A DNA stretch of 64,000 nt from JAJDOD01 sp050299835 (GTDB lineage: Bacteria; Pseudomonadota; Alphaproteobacteria; Rhodobacterales; Rhodobacteraceae): positions 1-64,000 of the forward strand of contig JBNKWP010000011.1 in assembly GCA_050299835.1 (NCBI GenBank), written 5' to 3'. Both the position numbers and the translations under genes were made by a program. Numbering within the stretch: position 1 is the first letter of the stretch; each line of letters starts with the position of its first letter. The notes beneath the pieces are model-generated. The model saw only the letters and a program-made list of their open reading frames with translations, was not told the origin of the DNA and searched no databases. Of the stretch, positions 33,854-43,178 are shown piece by piece.

Positions 33854-35235
33854 TGACCCAATCCAAACCGAGCGAAGCCGCCCCTATCGAGGAAGCAGAG
33901 GCATTTCTGGCTGAGCACCCCGATATCACGGCCTTTGATATCGTGCTGATCGACACGAACGGGATCGCACGCGGCAAGATCATCCGTCGCCACGAATTGC
34001 TGAGCCTCTACAAATCCGGGCGGCACCTGCCGGGGTCGATCCTTGGGCTTGATATGAAGGGCGAGGACGTGGAAGAGACCGGGTTGGTCTGGGAAGACGG
34101 AGATGCGGATCGTATCGCATGGCCGATTGCCGGTTCGCTGGTCGAACTGCCCTGGACCTCTCCGAAGCGGGGCGAGGTTCGGGTCGGTCTCTACGAATTG
34201 GACGGCACGCCCATGGGCGCCGACCCGCGCCATGCGTTGGCGCGGCAGATCGAGGCCTTCGGGCTGATCGGCATGACCCCCGTCATGGCTTTCGAGCTTG
34301 AGTTCTTTCTGCTGGATACCTGCCGGGATTCCAACGACCGGCCGCAAGCCGCGAGAATGCCGATCACGGGCGATCTGGTGCAGTCGACCCAGGTTTACGA
34401 GCTGGACCCGCTCGACAATATGCAGACTTTCATCGCCGAGCTTTACGCCCATGCCGAGGTGCAGGACCTGCCGGTCGAGACCATGATTTCGGAATACGCG
34501 CCCGGTCAGTATGAACTGACCCTGCGGCACCGCAGCAGTGGCCTGCGCGCGGCGGACGATCTGGTCATGCTGAAACGGCTGGTGCGGAGCCTTACGATCC
34601 GGCACGGGATGCGCGCGAACTTCATGGCCAAACCCTTTACCGGGCGCTCTGGATCGGGGATGCACCTGCACACCAGCCTGACGAACGAGGCGGGGGAGAA
34701 CCTGATGGCGGACACGGATGGTGACCTGGCGCCGCTGCTTCTGCACGCGGTGGCAGGGCTGCAAAAGACCCTGGCAGAATCGATGCTGCTTTTCGCACCC
34801 AACATAAATTCGTGGCGACGGTTCGGCCGCAACAGCTATGCGCCCACCGCCGCTACATGGGGGCGCAACAACCGCAGTGTCGCCATCCGTGTGCCTGCCG
34901 GAAAGCCCGCCAATCGCCACATCGAGCACCGCACGCCCGGCGTCGATGCCAACCCCTATCTTGTGGCGGCGGCCGTTCTTGCGGGTATGCATTTGGGTAT
35001 CCGCGACAAACTGCAACCTGACGCCGAAGCCGAGTCTTATGACGCGGACAGTTCCTATACGCTGCCCGGGGACTGGGCCGCCGCGATTGCGCGCGCGTCG
35101 AAGTCCGCCTTCCTCAAGCAGGCATTGGGAGAGAAGATGGCAACCGTGTTCCTGGCATTGCGGCAATCGGAATACGACCGGTTCCTGGCCGAGGTCACGG
35201 CGGAAGAGTTCGACTATTTGAGCAGCACGATCTGA
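33853..35235 (+). CDS. Glutamine-synthetase family ligase (gamma-glutamyl-amine synthetase type)
   Basis: 460 residues. Catalytic-domain markers of the GlnA superfamily are present: MAFELEFFLLD near residue 148, SEYAPGQYELTLRH near 214, KPFTGRSGSGMHLHTSL near 258, and NRHIEHRTPGVDANPYL near 354. The adenylylation site and class-specific loops of true GlnA are not evident. PuuA, GMAS and related enzymes of this family attach glutamate to an amine using ATP. Following an aminotransferase and sharing a regulon with a GGT, it likely makes a gamma-glutamyl intermediate. The ATG at 33853 overlaps the previous stop. Confidence 0.88.
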   Translation: MTQSKPSEAAPIEEAEAFLAEHPDITAFDIVLIDTNGIARGKIIRRHELLSLYKSGRHLPGSILGLDMKGEDVEETGLVWEDGDADRIAWPIAGSLVELPWTSPKRGEVRVGLYELDGTPMGADPRHALARQIEAFGLIGMTPVMAFELEFFLLDTCRDSNDRPQAARMPITGDLVQSTQVYELDPLDNMQTFIAELYAHAEVQDLPVETMISEYAPGQYELTLRHRSSGLRAADDLVMLKRLVRSLTIRHGMRANFMAKPFTGRSGSGMHLHTSLTNEAGENLMADTDGDLAPLLLHAVAGLQKTLAESMLLFAPNINSWRRFGRNSYAPTAATWGRNNRSVAIRVPAGKPANRHIEHRTPGVDANPYLVAAAVLAGMHLGIRDKLQPDAEAESYDADSSYTLPGDWAAAIARASKSAFLKQALGEKMATVFLALRQSEYDRFLAEVTAEEFDYLSSTI

Positions 35236-35248
35236 CAGGGCGGAGCGG

Positions 35249-35938
35249 ATGCGAGATATTTCAACTCAGCACCAGCAGATCTACCTGGCCCTGCGAGAGC
35301 AGCTTATTTCCGGACAGATCGCTCCCGGTACCAATGTCAGCATGCGTGGTATCAGCAAGGCGATGGGCGCGGGCCTGATGCCAGTGCGCGGGGCGATCAC
35401 GCGTCTGAGCGGGGAACGCGCCCTTGAGGTGCAACGCAATGGTCGCATCTGTGTCCCGGAGCTGACCCGCGCGCGGTTCGAAGAGCTGATGCTGGCCCGT
35501 CAGCAACTTGAACCGCTTTGCGCCATGCGCGCCCTGCCATTCATGACGCCGGAGAAAATTGCGGAAATGGAGGCCTGCGACAGACGCATGAACGAAAGTT
35601 ATGTGACCGGCGACGCGGGATCCTACATACGAGAGAATTACCAGTTTCACTTTGCGCTATACCGATCCGGCGGATCGGAAGTGTTGGTACCACTCCTGGA
35701 AGGTATCTGGATGCAGTTTGGTCCGTTCCTGCGCAGCGTCTTCAACATCGATGAAAAAACCAACATCGTCGACAAACACCAGATGGCTCTTGAAGCGATC
35801 AGACGTAATGACGCCGAAGCCCTCGGTTTGGCCATACAGGCGGACATCACCGACGCCGTTCATCTGCTCAGGCAAACGCTTGGCGAGGAAACGGGCGATG
35901 ATCTGGTCGGCGAAAAGGTCGCTCCCGGAATGACCTGA
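35249..35938 (+). CDS. GntR-family (FCD domain) transcriptional regulator
   Basis: 229 residues. Residues about 8-70 form the winged helix, although the recognition helix is unusual (GISKAMGAGLMPVRGAITRLSGERAL). The FCD part contains FHFALYRSGGSEVLVPLLEGIW near 134 and MALEAIRRNDAEALGLAIQADI near 178. It is the last gene of the aminotransferase-ligase operon and is the second GntR protein within 6 kb. One of the two probably binds the GTGATCAC sites at 32330 and 32414 (inference). Confidence 0.9.
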   Translation: MRDISTQHQQIYLALREQLISGQIAPGTNVSMRGISKAMGAGLMPVRGAITRLSGERALEVQRNGRICVPELTRARFEELMLARQQLEPLCAMRALPFMTPEKIAEMEACDRRMNESYVTGDAGSYIRENYQFHFALYRSGGSEVLVPLLEGIWMQFGPFLRSVFNIDEKTNIVDKHQMALEAIRRNDAEALGLAIQADITDAVHLLRQTLGEETGDDLVGEKVAPGMT

Positions 35939-35950
35939 ACGGGTTCGCCG

Positions 35951-36415
35951 TCAGATCACGGCTTCCCACAGTTCGATAAAGACATGATCATCGTCCCCGG
36001 CCTCGGCCATCGCCGTGCCGAGGAACACCGTGTTTCCCAGCCACTCATGCGGTCCGGCGGGCACTTCGAACGAAGCGCGCGTGCGACCGAGAAAGGCGCC
36101 ATCGGGTTGTTCGACCATCAGCCCCGCGTTCAGGATCGAGATGACCGTGCCATCACCGAGGCGGATCAGGTAGCGCGCCTCGATGGCATAGGAGCCATCC
36201 GGCAGGCCAACGGCCCAGTCCCCACCGCCGGAGATGATCTGCCCGTCGAGCCGCTCACCTTTCAGAACGCCACCGACGATGGGAAAGACGGCGCGTTTCA
36301 ACCCGTGACTGGTCTCGAACTCCTCAGCGGGGCCGAGATCGGCGCGGATCGCGGCGCGGTAAATCAGTTCGGGTTTGGAAGGCGAGGTCTTCGCCCCAAG
36401 ATCGACACAGCTCAT
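35951..36415 (-). CDS. DUF3237 domain protein
   Basis: 154 residues. A small beta-barrel-like protein with LIYRAAIRADLG, IVGGVLKGERLDGQIISGGGDW near residue 50 and a C-terminal FIELWEAV, which match DUF3237. The family is of unknown biochemical role and is frequently encoded near catabolic genes. The start at 36415 is preferred because the conserved part begins soon after. It follows the amidohydrolase by 32 bases in a TetR-amidohydrolase-DUF3237 operon. Confidence 0.85.
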   Translation of the reverse strand: MSCVDLGAKTSPSKPELIYRAAIRADLGPAEEFETSHGLKRAVFPIVGGVLKGERLDGQIISGGGDWAVGLPDGSYAIEARYLIRLGDGTVISILNAGLMVEQPDGAFLGRTRASFEVPAGPHEWLGNTVFLGTAMAEAGDDDHVFIELWEAVI

Positions 36416-36447
36416 GACACTCTCTTGTGTTGGACCTGACGAGGGCG

Positions 36448-38112
36448 TCACGCCCGATGCGTAATCTTGCCGTCGCACATGGTCAAAACCGGTCCGAGAC
36501 CGGCGATATCATGCGGGTCGGTGGCCTCGATATCGCCCCCCAGAAGCACCAGATCGGCGAGCATTCCGGGACGGATGCGCCCGGTGCGATCATCGAGGAA
36601 ACCGGCATAGGCCCCGCGCCATGTGTAGGCCTCCAGCGTTTGCTGCAAGGACAGGCGCTGATCCGGCAGGCCCTCGGCCCAGGGCGTGCGCGTTTGCGCG
36701 GCCATGATGCTGACCAGGGGTTCGATCGTCACGACCGGCCAGTCGGAGGAAAAACAGAACTGAGCGCCGGCATCGACCAGCGTGCGCCACGCATAGGCCA
36801 GGTGCCAGCGGTCCCGACCGATTGCCGAAGTCCCCGGCTCAAGCGGCAGACCCAGCGTGCCGGGCGGATGCAATGGCTGCATGGACGCGATGACGCCGAG
36901 TTCGGCAAAGCGCGGGATGTCATCGGGATGGATCACCTCGATATGTTCGATCCGGTGGCGGCTGTCGCGGGTGCCGTTCGCCTTTTGCGCGGCCTCGTAA
37001 CCATCCAGCACGATGCGCACGGCCCCGTCACCGATGGCATGTACCGAGATTTGCAGGCCCCGGCGGTCGATTTCGATTGCGGCATCGCGAAAGGTCTCGG
37101 CGTCGAAGATCGGCTCTCCGCACCATCCGGGACGGTTCCCGTAATCGTCCAGCAAAAGGGCAGTGCCGCTTTCCAGAACCCCGTCGACGAAAATCTTGAC
37201 CCGCCCGGATTTCAGCATGTCGCTGTGAAAGTCCTCATGCATCTGGCTGGCCTGATCGAGAGCCGAGAGCGGCTTGTCTTCGGTCAGGTGAAACGGCACT
37301 TCCACCCGACAGGCCATATCGCCCGCCAGTTCGATCTCGTGCAGCAGGTCCAGCAGGTAGCGGTTGCCGTCCATGTTGTGCACGGCGGTGATGCCTTGCG
37401 CCGCGCAGTAGCGCATGCCGTCCTTCAGAACCGCGATGTCCTCGGCGCGCTGTTCCGGCGTCGGCGGCGTTTCCGGCTCCTGCCCGGTCATGCCCAGCAT
37501 TTCCCGCCCGCCCGACGTCCGCAGGCGCAGGACCGGGCCATAGGCGTTCTTTTCGCGCAATTCGCCCGTCGCCATGCCATCCGGACCGGTCACAACCTCG
37601 TTCCCTGAACCCACGTCGCGCCCGCCCAGCAGGTCGGCGGCGCGCAGAGCCGCGGTATTCGCCCATGCGGTGTGGAAGTCGAAGGCCATCAGGATCAGCG
37701 GTCGATCCGGTTCCATCTCGTCCAGCACCTGCCGCGTCATCTTGGTGTCCGGGCCGAGAATGTCGTAGGGCGTGCCTTGACCGATCAACAGCCCCTCGTC
37801 GGGATTGGCGGTGGAGTACTCGCGGACCGCCTGGTGCAGGTCATCGCGACCATGCACGCTGGTCAGTTGCAGAAGCTTTCGGCCATAAGCACCACCGAAC
37901 AGGTGCAGGTGCGATTCGACGAACCCCGGCAAAAGCGTGCCGCCTTGCGCGTCGATGAGTTGGGTCTCCGGGCCGGTATGTGGATCAAGCGCGTCGCGCG
38001 AACCCACGGCAACGATCTTGTTTCCCTTGATGGCGACCGCTTCGGCAGAAGGCGCGGCACTGTCCATCGTGATGACGCGGGCATTGTGGATCAGGATATC
38101 GGCTTGGGTCAT
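36448..38112 (-). CDS. YtcJ-like metal-dependent amidohydrolase (amidohydrolase 3 family)
   Basis: 554 residues. The amidohydrolase layout is clear: ADILIHNARVITMD (beta-sandwich start), LLPGFVESHLHLFGG with the metal-binding HxH near residue 67, QISVHAIGDGAVRI near 350, HRIEHIEV near 382 and the C-terminal FCFSSDWPV, followed by RPGMLADLVLLGGD. Members hydrolyse amides, often N-acyl or formamide bonds; YtcJ subgroup substrates are mostly unknown. It starts three bases after the TetR gene ends, so the two are co-transcribed. It may process a compound imported by the divergent Pot-like system. Confidence 0.9.
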   Translation of the reverse strand: MTQADILIHNARVITMDSAAPSAEAVAIKGNKIVAVGSRDALDPHTGPETQLIDAQGGTLLPGFVESHLHLFGGAYGRKLLQLTSVHGRDDLHQAVREYSTANPDEGLLIGQGTPYDILGPDTKMTRQVLDEMEPDRPLILMAFDFHTAWANTAALRAADLLGGRDVGSGNEVVTGPDGMATGELREKNAYGPVLRLRTSGGREMLGMTGQEPETPPTPEQRAEDIAVLKDGMRYCAAQGITAVHNMDGNRYLLDLLHEIELAGDMACRVEVPFHLTEDKPLSALDQASQMHEDFHSDMLKSGRVKIFVDGVLESGTALLLDDYGNRPGWCGEPIFDAETFRDAAIEIDRRGLQISVHAIGDGAVRIVLDGYEAAQKANGTRDSRHRIEHIEVIHPDDIPRFAELGVIASMQPLHPPGTLGLPLEPGTSAIGRDRWHLAYAWRTLVDAGAQFCFSSDWPVVTIEPLVSIMAAQTRTPWAEGLPDQRLSLQQTLEAYTWRGAYAGFLDDRTGRIRPGMLADLVLLGGDIEATDPHDIAGLGPVLTMCDGKITHRA

Positions 38113-38115
38113 GTC

Positions 38116-38811
38116 TCAGTTCCCGCACTGCTTCAGGACAGGTTTTTCGAGAAAGGCGTCGTCGAACAGCATCCTGACCAATGGTCTGATCCGCTCGGAC
38201 AGCCGCTTGCTGTGCTGGTCCATGTCGATGTGCCCGTTCTTGATCAATTCAAAGAACGTGGCGTTCCAGATGTCGAAGATCAGTTCGGCAAGGAATTCGG
38301 AATCGGCGGGTTCCTGGCTGCGCATCGAAAAATCGTAATGTTGAAGATACTCTGCAAGCGCACGGCGCAGGTTGCCGTCAACCTGGCTGAATTTCCGCGC
38401 GAGTTCGGTGTCAGGGTGGCGGATGCAGGATGCTTCGGCGTAGCGCCAGACCCGTTTGCTGGCGATGTTCAACGTCCCCACGGAAACAGAATTCAGCATC
38501 TCGACCAGAATCGTTCCAAAGTCGGAATCGTCGCGCGGTGTCATCGCCACGTCAGCCGCAATGGCTTTCTGCGCACCTTCGGTGATCAGCGCGATCAGAA
38601 TGCCGTCCTTGTTTCCGAAATAGTTGAACACCGTCGGCGGTGACACCTGCGCGGCGTCAGCGATGCCAGCCATCGTCGTTGCGTCAATTCCATTCTCGGC
38701 GAATAACGTCTTGGCGTGGAAAAGAATTTCATCGCGCCGCTTCGCCTTCTTGCGGCCACGCAGACCTTGCGAGCCCGAGATGTCATCAATCTGCGATCCG
38801 GATATGGCCAC
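38116..38811 (-). CDS. TetR-family transcriptional regulator
   Basis: 231 residues. The helix-turn-helix covers residues about 25-70 (TMAGIADAAQVSPPTVFNYFGNKDGIL). The C-terminal ligand domain is helical and not assignable to a subfamily. It is the first gene of its operon and divergent from the Pot-like transporter; the 108-base intergenic region contains a 26-base palindrome suited to a TetR dimer, so it probably represses both directions. Confidence 0.92.
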   Translation of the reverse strand: MAISGSQIDDISGSQGLRGRKKAKRRDEILFHAKTLFAENGIDATTMAGIADAAQVSPPTVFNYFGNKDGILIALITEGAQKAIAADVAMTPRDDSDFGTILVEMLNSVSVGTLNIASKRVWRYAEASCIRHPDTELARKFSQVDGNLRRALAEYLQHYDFSMRSQEPADSEFLAELIFDIWNATFFELIKNGHIDMDQHSKRLSERIRPLVRMLFDDAFLEKPVLKQCGN

Positions 38812-38843
38812 AACGTGTCCTTTCTTTTTCTACTAAAATTTTT

Positions 38844-38869
38844 TATTGACTAAAAACTTTAAGTCAATA
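38844..38869. promoter_or_regulatory. Palindromic operator between TetR and Pot-like operons
   Basis: TATTGACT (38844-38851) and AGTCAATA (38862-38869) are perfect inverted arms separated by ten AT-rich bases. The left arm includes a TTGACT -35-like element. Location midway between a divergent TetR gene and its neighbour is the classical TetR operator position. Confidence 0.65.
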
Positions 38870-38919
38870 CGAATTAAGCACGGCGCGGCTGAGGCCTGCC
38901 AGGATCGTGGGGTCAAGCA

Positions 38920-39999
38920 ATGATAAAACTGAACTCCGTATCGAAGACCTATGGCTTCGGCGCCAGCGCATTCGAGGCGCTGAAACGCACCGACCTGAGC
39001 ATCGGCGAGGGGGAGTTCTTTACACTTCTCGGGCCGTCGGGGTGCGGAAAGACGACCTTGCTTCGGCTGATTGCCGGATTTGTCGCCCCTAGCAGCGGCG
39101 AGATCGTTCTGGACGGATCGGCCATCACCCATTTGCCACCGAACAAGCGGCCCGTGAACACGGTGTTCCAGAACTACGCGCTCTTTCCGCATATGAGCGT
39201 GGCGCAGAACATCGCGTTCGGACTTGAAACCCTGGGAAAATCCCGAACCGAGATCGCGGACGGCGTGGACAGGATGCTGGCGCTGGTCAAGATGGATCAC
39301 CTGCGCGACCGGCCTATCACCGCGCTTTCGGGTGGACAACAACAGCGCGTGGCTCTTGCTCGGGCGCTTGCACCGCAGCCTCGTATCCTGCTGCTGGACG
39401 AGCCGCTCTCGGCGCTGGACTTGAAGCTGCGCAAGGAAATGCAAACCGAACTGAAGCGGCTGCAATCCGAGACGGGGATCACCTTCGTGTTCGTCACCCA
39501 TGATCAGGAAGAGGCCCTGACCATGTCAGATCGAATCGCGGTGATGAATGCCGGAGCGATCCATCAGATCGCCGCGCCGCGAGGCCTCTACGAGGCCCCG
39601 TCGGATCGGTTCGTCGCCGACTTCATTGGCGAAAGCAATTATCTGGACGCCCGTGTCGTGGCCGAGACCGGGGATGGTCTGGACCTGATCATCGCCGGGC
39701 AGCATGAGATCCGGCTGCCGCCACCCTCCGGGACCGGCACGGACCTGAGCGCACTGATCCGGCCCGAGATGATCTGCCTCGGCGCACCAGACGGAGACAG
39801 CGACTGCATGTGTTTTGAGGGCACGATCCGGGAGGTGGTCTATCTGGGCACGGACACGCAGGTGCACATGACGCTCGATGATGGGGTGTCCATCGTCGCG
39901 CGGCTGCAGAATGCCAACCCGGTCCTGGCCACACTGGCCAATGGCGAAAGAACCCAGATCAGCGTGCCACGCAAGGCCGTGCGGCTGGTGGCTGCATGA
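38920..39999 (+). CDS. potA: Spermidine/putrescine-type ABC transporter ATPase
   Basis: 359 residues. Walker A GPSGCGKTT (near residue 41), Q-loop FQNYALFPHMS, signature LSGGQQQRVALARAL, Walker B ILLLDEPLSALD and VTHDQEEALTMSD are all intact. The C-terminal third carries the TOBE domain (FIGESNYL, then two beta repeats). The gene opens a potABCD-like operon; it overlaps the next permease by four bases. The substrate is likely a polyamine or another small cationic compound, but similar systems carry other amines. Confidence 0.92.
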   Translation: MIKLNSVSKTYGFGASAFEALKRTDLSIGEGEFFTLLGPSGCGKTTLLRLIAGFVAPSSGEIVLDGSAITHLPPNKRPVNTVFQNYALFPHMSVAQNIAFGLETLGKSRTEIADGVDRMLALVKMDHLRDRPITALSGGQQQRVALARALAPQPRILLLDEPLSALDLKLRKEMQTELKRLQSETGITFVFVTHDQEEALTMSDRIAVMNAGAIHQIAAPRGLYEAPSDRFVADFIGESNYLDARVVAETGDGLDLIIAGQHEIRLPPPSGTGTDLSALIRPEMICLGAPDGDSDCMCFEGTIREVVYLGTDTQVHMTLDDGVSIVARLQNANPVLATLANGERTQISVPRKAVRLVAA

Positions 40000-40955
40000 G
40001 CCACGCGGCGCAGATGAGCGGTCAAACGCGTGAACCACGGCGCCTGTCGGATGCCGAAGCCGGACAGCAGAGCGCGGATCACCGCCGCCGATGGCTCCTG
40101 TCCTTGCCCGCGCTGTCGATCATCACCGCGCTGTCGCTGATCCCGCTGCTGATCGTTTTGGTGTTTTCGTTTCTTCAAAAGGACACCTATGGCGGCGTGG
40201 TCTGGGAGTTTTCCGGCGCGGCATGGGGCGAAGTCCTCTTTCAGCGGGACATTTTCGACGGCACGCTGGGGCTGGCGGATGCGCATCTGTCGATCTTCCT
40301 GCGATCGCTGAAGATCTCTGTCATCACGACAATCATGACGCTTCTGATCGGTGTTCCCATCGCGTATTTCATCGCAACGCGGCCGAAATCCTCGCGCAAT
40401 ATCTGGCTGTTCCTGATCACCGTCCCGTTCTGGACCAGCCTGCTGATCCGCACGATCGCGATCCTTGAAATCATCCGCAAGGAAGGGATTGTGAACAAGA
40501 TCCTGCTGGGTCTGGGCGTTGTCACCGAGCCGGTGCAGTTCCTGTTCACTGATTTCGCCATCGGCATGGGGATGACCTATGTCTATCTGCCGTTGATGGT
40601 TCTGCCGGTCTACGCCTCGGTGGAACGGCTGGACTTTACCCTGCTCGAAGCCTGCTATGACCTTTACGCCACGCGCTGGACCGCGTTCCGCCGCGTGGTG
40701 CTGCCCTTGATCAAGCCGGGCGTCATCGCGGGTTCCATCCTGGTCTTCGTGCCCTCGCTGGGCGAATACGTCACGCCCCGCATCCTCGGCGGTGGCGGCA
40801 ATCTGATGATCGGCAACCTGATCGAACTGCAATTCGGGCAGGGGCGCAACTGGCCGCTTGGTGCGGCGTTGTCGCTGACCCTGATGCTGATGATCGTCGG
40901 CATCCTGGTCTACTACGTCGCGGTCACCGGCAAGGAGGAGAACGGTCATGGCTAA
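39996..40955 (+). CDS. potB: Spermidine/putrescine-type ABC transporter permease (PotB type)
   Basis: 319 residues with about six helices. A short hydrophilic N-terminus precedes LSIITALSLIPLLIVLVFSF; the coupling segment with YDLYATRWTAFRRVVLPLIKPG near residue 220 is typical of PotB. Overlaps potA by four bases and potC by eight. Inner-membrane channel subunit. Confidence 0.9.
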   Translation: MSHAAQMSGQTREPRRLSDAEAGQQSADHRRRWLLSLPALSIITALSLIPLLIVLVFSFLQKDTYGGVVWEFSGAAWGEVLFQRDIFDGTLGLADAHLSIFLRSLKISVITTIMTLLIGVPIAYFIATRPKSSRNIWLFLITVPFWTSLLIRTIAILEIIRKEGIVNKILLGLGVVTEPVQFLFTDFAIGMGMTYVYLPLMVLPVYASVERLDFTLLEACYDLYATRWTAFRRVVLPLIKPGVIAGSILVFVPSLGEYVTPRILGGGGNLMIGNLIELQFGQGRNWPLGAALSLTLMLMIVGILVYYVAVTGKEENGHG

Positions 40956-41757
40956 GGCCGGTTCGCCGTTCAACGTCCGCCGGATGCCCGGCATTGCGCC
41001 GATTGCGCTGCTGGGGTTCGCCTTCCTCTACATGCCGCTTTTTGTGCTGATCTTCTATTCGTTCAGCGCCGGGGACGTGCTTGGCCGGTGGGAAGGATTC
41101 TCGTGGCGCTGGTACGGCTCCGCGCTGCAGAACGAGCTTATAAGGGATGCCGCTTTGCGCTCGTTGATGGTGGCCATTGTGGCAGCCAGTATCGCGACGA
41201 CGGTCGCCACGATGGCGGGGATCGCGACCACGCGGTCAACCACATTCAAGGCGCGCAAATGGGTCTACCTCGTGATTTCGCAGCCGCTGATGGTGCCGGA
41301 AATCGTCATGGCCGTAGCGCTGTTGATCCTTTTCGCACTGATCCGAAACCTGACGGGTGTCAGCGGTCTTGGCTACCTGATCGCGGCCCATACGACCTTT
41401 TGCATTCCGTTTGCCTACATGCCCATTCGCGCCCGTCTCGAAGGCATGGACAGCAACCTCGAAGCCGCTGCCAGCGACCTCTATGCCAATGCCTGGGTCA
41501 CATTCCGGCGGGTCACCCTGCCGCTGCTGTTTCCGGCCGTGCTCAGCGGCTTCATGCTTTCTTTTGTGATCTCTCTCGACAATGTGGTGATTTCCCAATT
41601 CGTGAAGTCCGCCGGGCAGGAAACCTTGCCCACCTACATGCTTGGCCAGTTGCGACGCGGCATTTCACCCGAGGTCTATGCGGTTTCTGCAATGATGCTG
41701 ACGCTCAGCGTCGTGATCGTTTCGGCCTTCTTCATTCTCACCAAAAAGAAAAACTGA
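40948..41757 (+). CDS. potC: Spermidine/putrescine-type ABC transporter permease (PotC type)
   Basis: 269 residues. PLFVLIFYSFSAGDVLGRWEGFSWRWY near residue 30 and the coupling loop LEAAASDLYANAWVTFRRVTLPLLFP near residue 172 are PotC hallmarks. About six helices. It overlaps potB by eight bases and precedes the binding protein by 23 bases. The order A-B-C-D matches polyamine importers. Confidence 0.9.
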   Translation: MAKAGSPFNVRRMPGIAPIALLGFAFLYMPLFVLIFYSFSAGDVLGRWEGFSWRWYGSALQNELIRDAALRSLMVAIVAASIATTVATMAGIATTRSTTFKARKWVYLVISQPLMVPEIVMAVALLILFALIRNLTGVSGLGYLIAAHTTFCIPFAYMPIRARLEGMDSNLEAAASDLYANAWVTFRRVTLPLLFPAVLSGFMLSFVISLDNVVISQFVKSAGQETLPTYMLGQLRRGISPEVYAVSAMMLTLSVVIVSAFFILTKKKN

Positions 41758-41780
41758 CCTATCCAACAGAGGACCCAACA

Positions 41781-42815
41781 ATGGACAAATCCAAGCTACT
41801 GACCTGCGGTGCGGCGTTATTGGCGCTGACCGCGCAGGCCGCAATTGCCGAGGGCGAACTGAACATCTTCAATTGGGGCAACTACACCTCGCCCGAACTG
41901 ATCAAGAAGTTCGAAGAAACCTATGACGTAAAGGTCACCGTGACCGAATACGACAGCTCTGACGCGGCACTGGCCAAGGTCAAGGCGGGCGGTCACGGCT
42001 TTGACATTGTCGTGCCGACGCACACTTTCGTCCCGGTCTGGATCGAGGAAGGGCTGCTGATGGAAACGCGCCCCGACCAGATGGAAAACTTTGCGAATGT
42101 CGATCCGCAATGGGTCGATGTGGACTGGGATCCCGGTCGCCATTACACCGTGCCGTGGCAGTGGGGAACCACGGGAATCCTGGCCCATACCGGCAAGTAT
42201 TCCGGCGATATTAATACGGCTGCAATCGTCTTCGATACGCCCGAAGAGCTGTATGGCGAAATCAATGTCGTGCCGGAAATGCAGGACGTGATGAACATCG
42301 CCATCTATTATTACGGCGGCGAGCAATGCACCGACGACCTCGAGTTTCTTAAGAAGGTCCGCGATGGCATGATCGAGGCCAAGAAGGGCTGGATCGGCAT
42401 CGATTATCCCGCGTTCGAGAAGTTCATAAACGAGGATATCCTTGGGTCGATCTTCTGGAACGGCGCATCCATGCGCGTGCGGTCGGACAACGACAAGTTC
42501 GCTTACGGCTACCCGAAAGAGGGCTATCCCGTCTGGCAGGATACGGTGGCGGTTCTGGCCGATGCCCGCAACCCGGAGAATGCCAAGCTGTTCCAGAACT
42601 TCATTATGGCGCCTGAGAATGCGGCGCTGATCTCCAATTTCGCGAGCTACGCGAATGGCATCACGGGGTCTGAAGAATATCTGAAACCGGAACTGATCGG
42701 CGCGCCCGAACTGGTCATTCCCGACAATCTCAGGGATGCGGGCCGGTTCACCAAACTCTGCCCGCCGGAAACGCAGGAACTCTACACACGCATCTGGACT
42801 GAAATCCAGAAGTGA
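41781..42815 (+). CDS. potD: Spermidine/putrescine-type ABC transporter substrate-binding protein
   Basis: 344 residues with a signal peptide ending AAIAE (about residue 23). The mature start LNIFNWGNYTSPELIKKFEE and later PWQWGTTGI and IFWNGASMRVRSDNDKFAYGYPKEG match PotD/PotF proteins, whose acidic residues hold polyamine amines. It closes the operon and is followed by a strong terminator. Ligand identity within the polyamine-like class is unverified. Confidence 0.92.
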   Translation: MDKSKLLTCGAALLALTAQAAIAEGELNIFNWGNYTSPELIKKFEETYDVKVTVTEYDSSDAALAKVKAGGHGFDIVVPTHTFVPVWIEEGLLMETRPDQMENFANVDPQWVDVDWDPGRHYTVPWQWGTTGILAHTGKYSGDINTAAIVFDTPEELYGEINVVPEMQDVMNIAIYYYGGEQCTDDLEFLKKVRDGMIEAKKGWIGIDYPAFEKFINEDILGSIFWNGASMRVRSDNDKFAYGYPKEGYPVWQDTVAVLADARNPENAKLFQNFIMAPENAALISNFASYANGITGSEEYLKPELIGAPELVIPDNLRDAGRFTKLCPPETQELYTRIWTEIQK

Positions 42816-42829
42816 CACCTGGCAATGAG

Positions 42830-42858
42830 GGCCGGTCGCGCCGCGATCGGCCTTTTTT
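42830..42858 (+). terminator. Rho-independent terminator after potD
   Basis: GGCCGGTCGCG pairs with CGCGATCGGCC (one G-U wobble) and is followed directly by six T, 14 bases past the potD stop. Confidence 0.85.
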
Positions 42859-43178
42859 CATCCATTGCGGGCAGGCGCGCGCAATGAGCCGTTGTCGAAA
42901 ATCACCGCCGGCCCCGGATCGCCCCGGGCCTTCGCCTGGCAGGCCCAGCGATGGCCGTCCCGCTCGCGTGAGCCGGCGCCAAGGAAGGAGCGAGGAGTCC
43001 ATTGCTCGCCTATCGGCAAGGGCGCGGCCATACTGATCGGCGGAGCCTATGCGGTTGATTGGTGAACATCATACGAGTCAAGTGCTTTGACCTTGTTGTG
43101 CATCTACCGCACTTTCAAGTTAGCGGAGTGCACCCGATGTCGGCTGCGCGTCGTTCAACGCAACAAGGCCGGGGGCAC

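Noticed and set aside
33853..35235. Primary glutamine synthetase GlnA
   Set aside because: Only the catalytic core motifs match; the adenylylation region is not recognisable and the neighbours are degradative.
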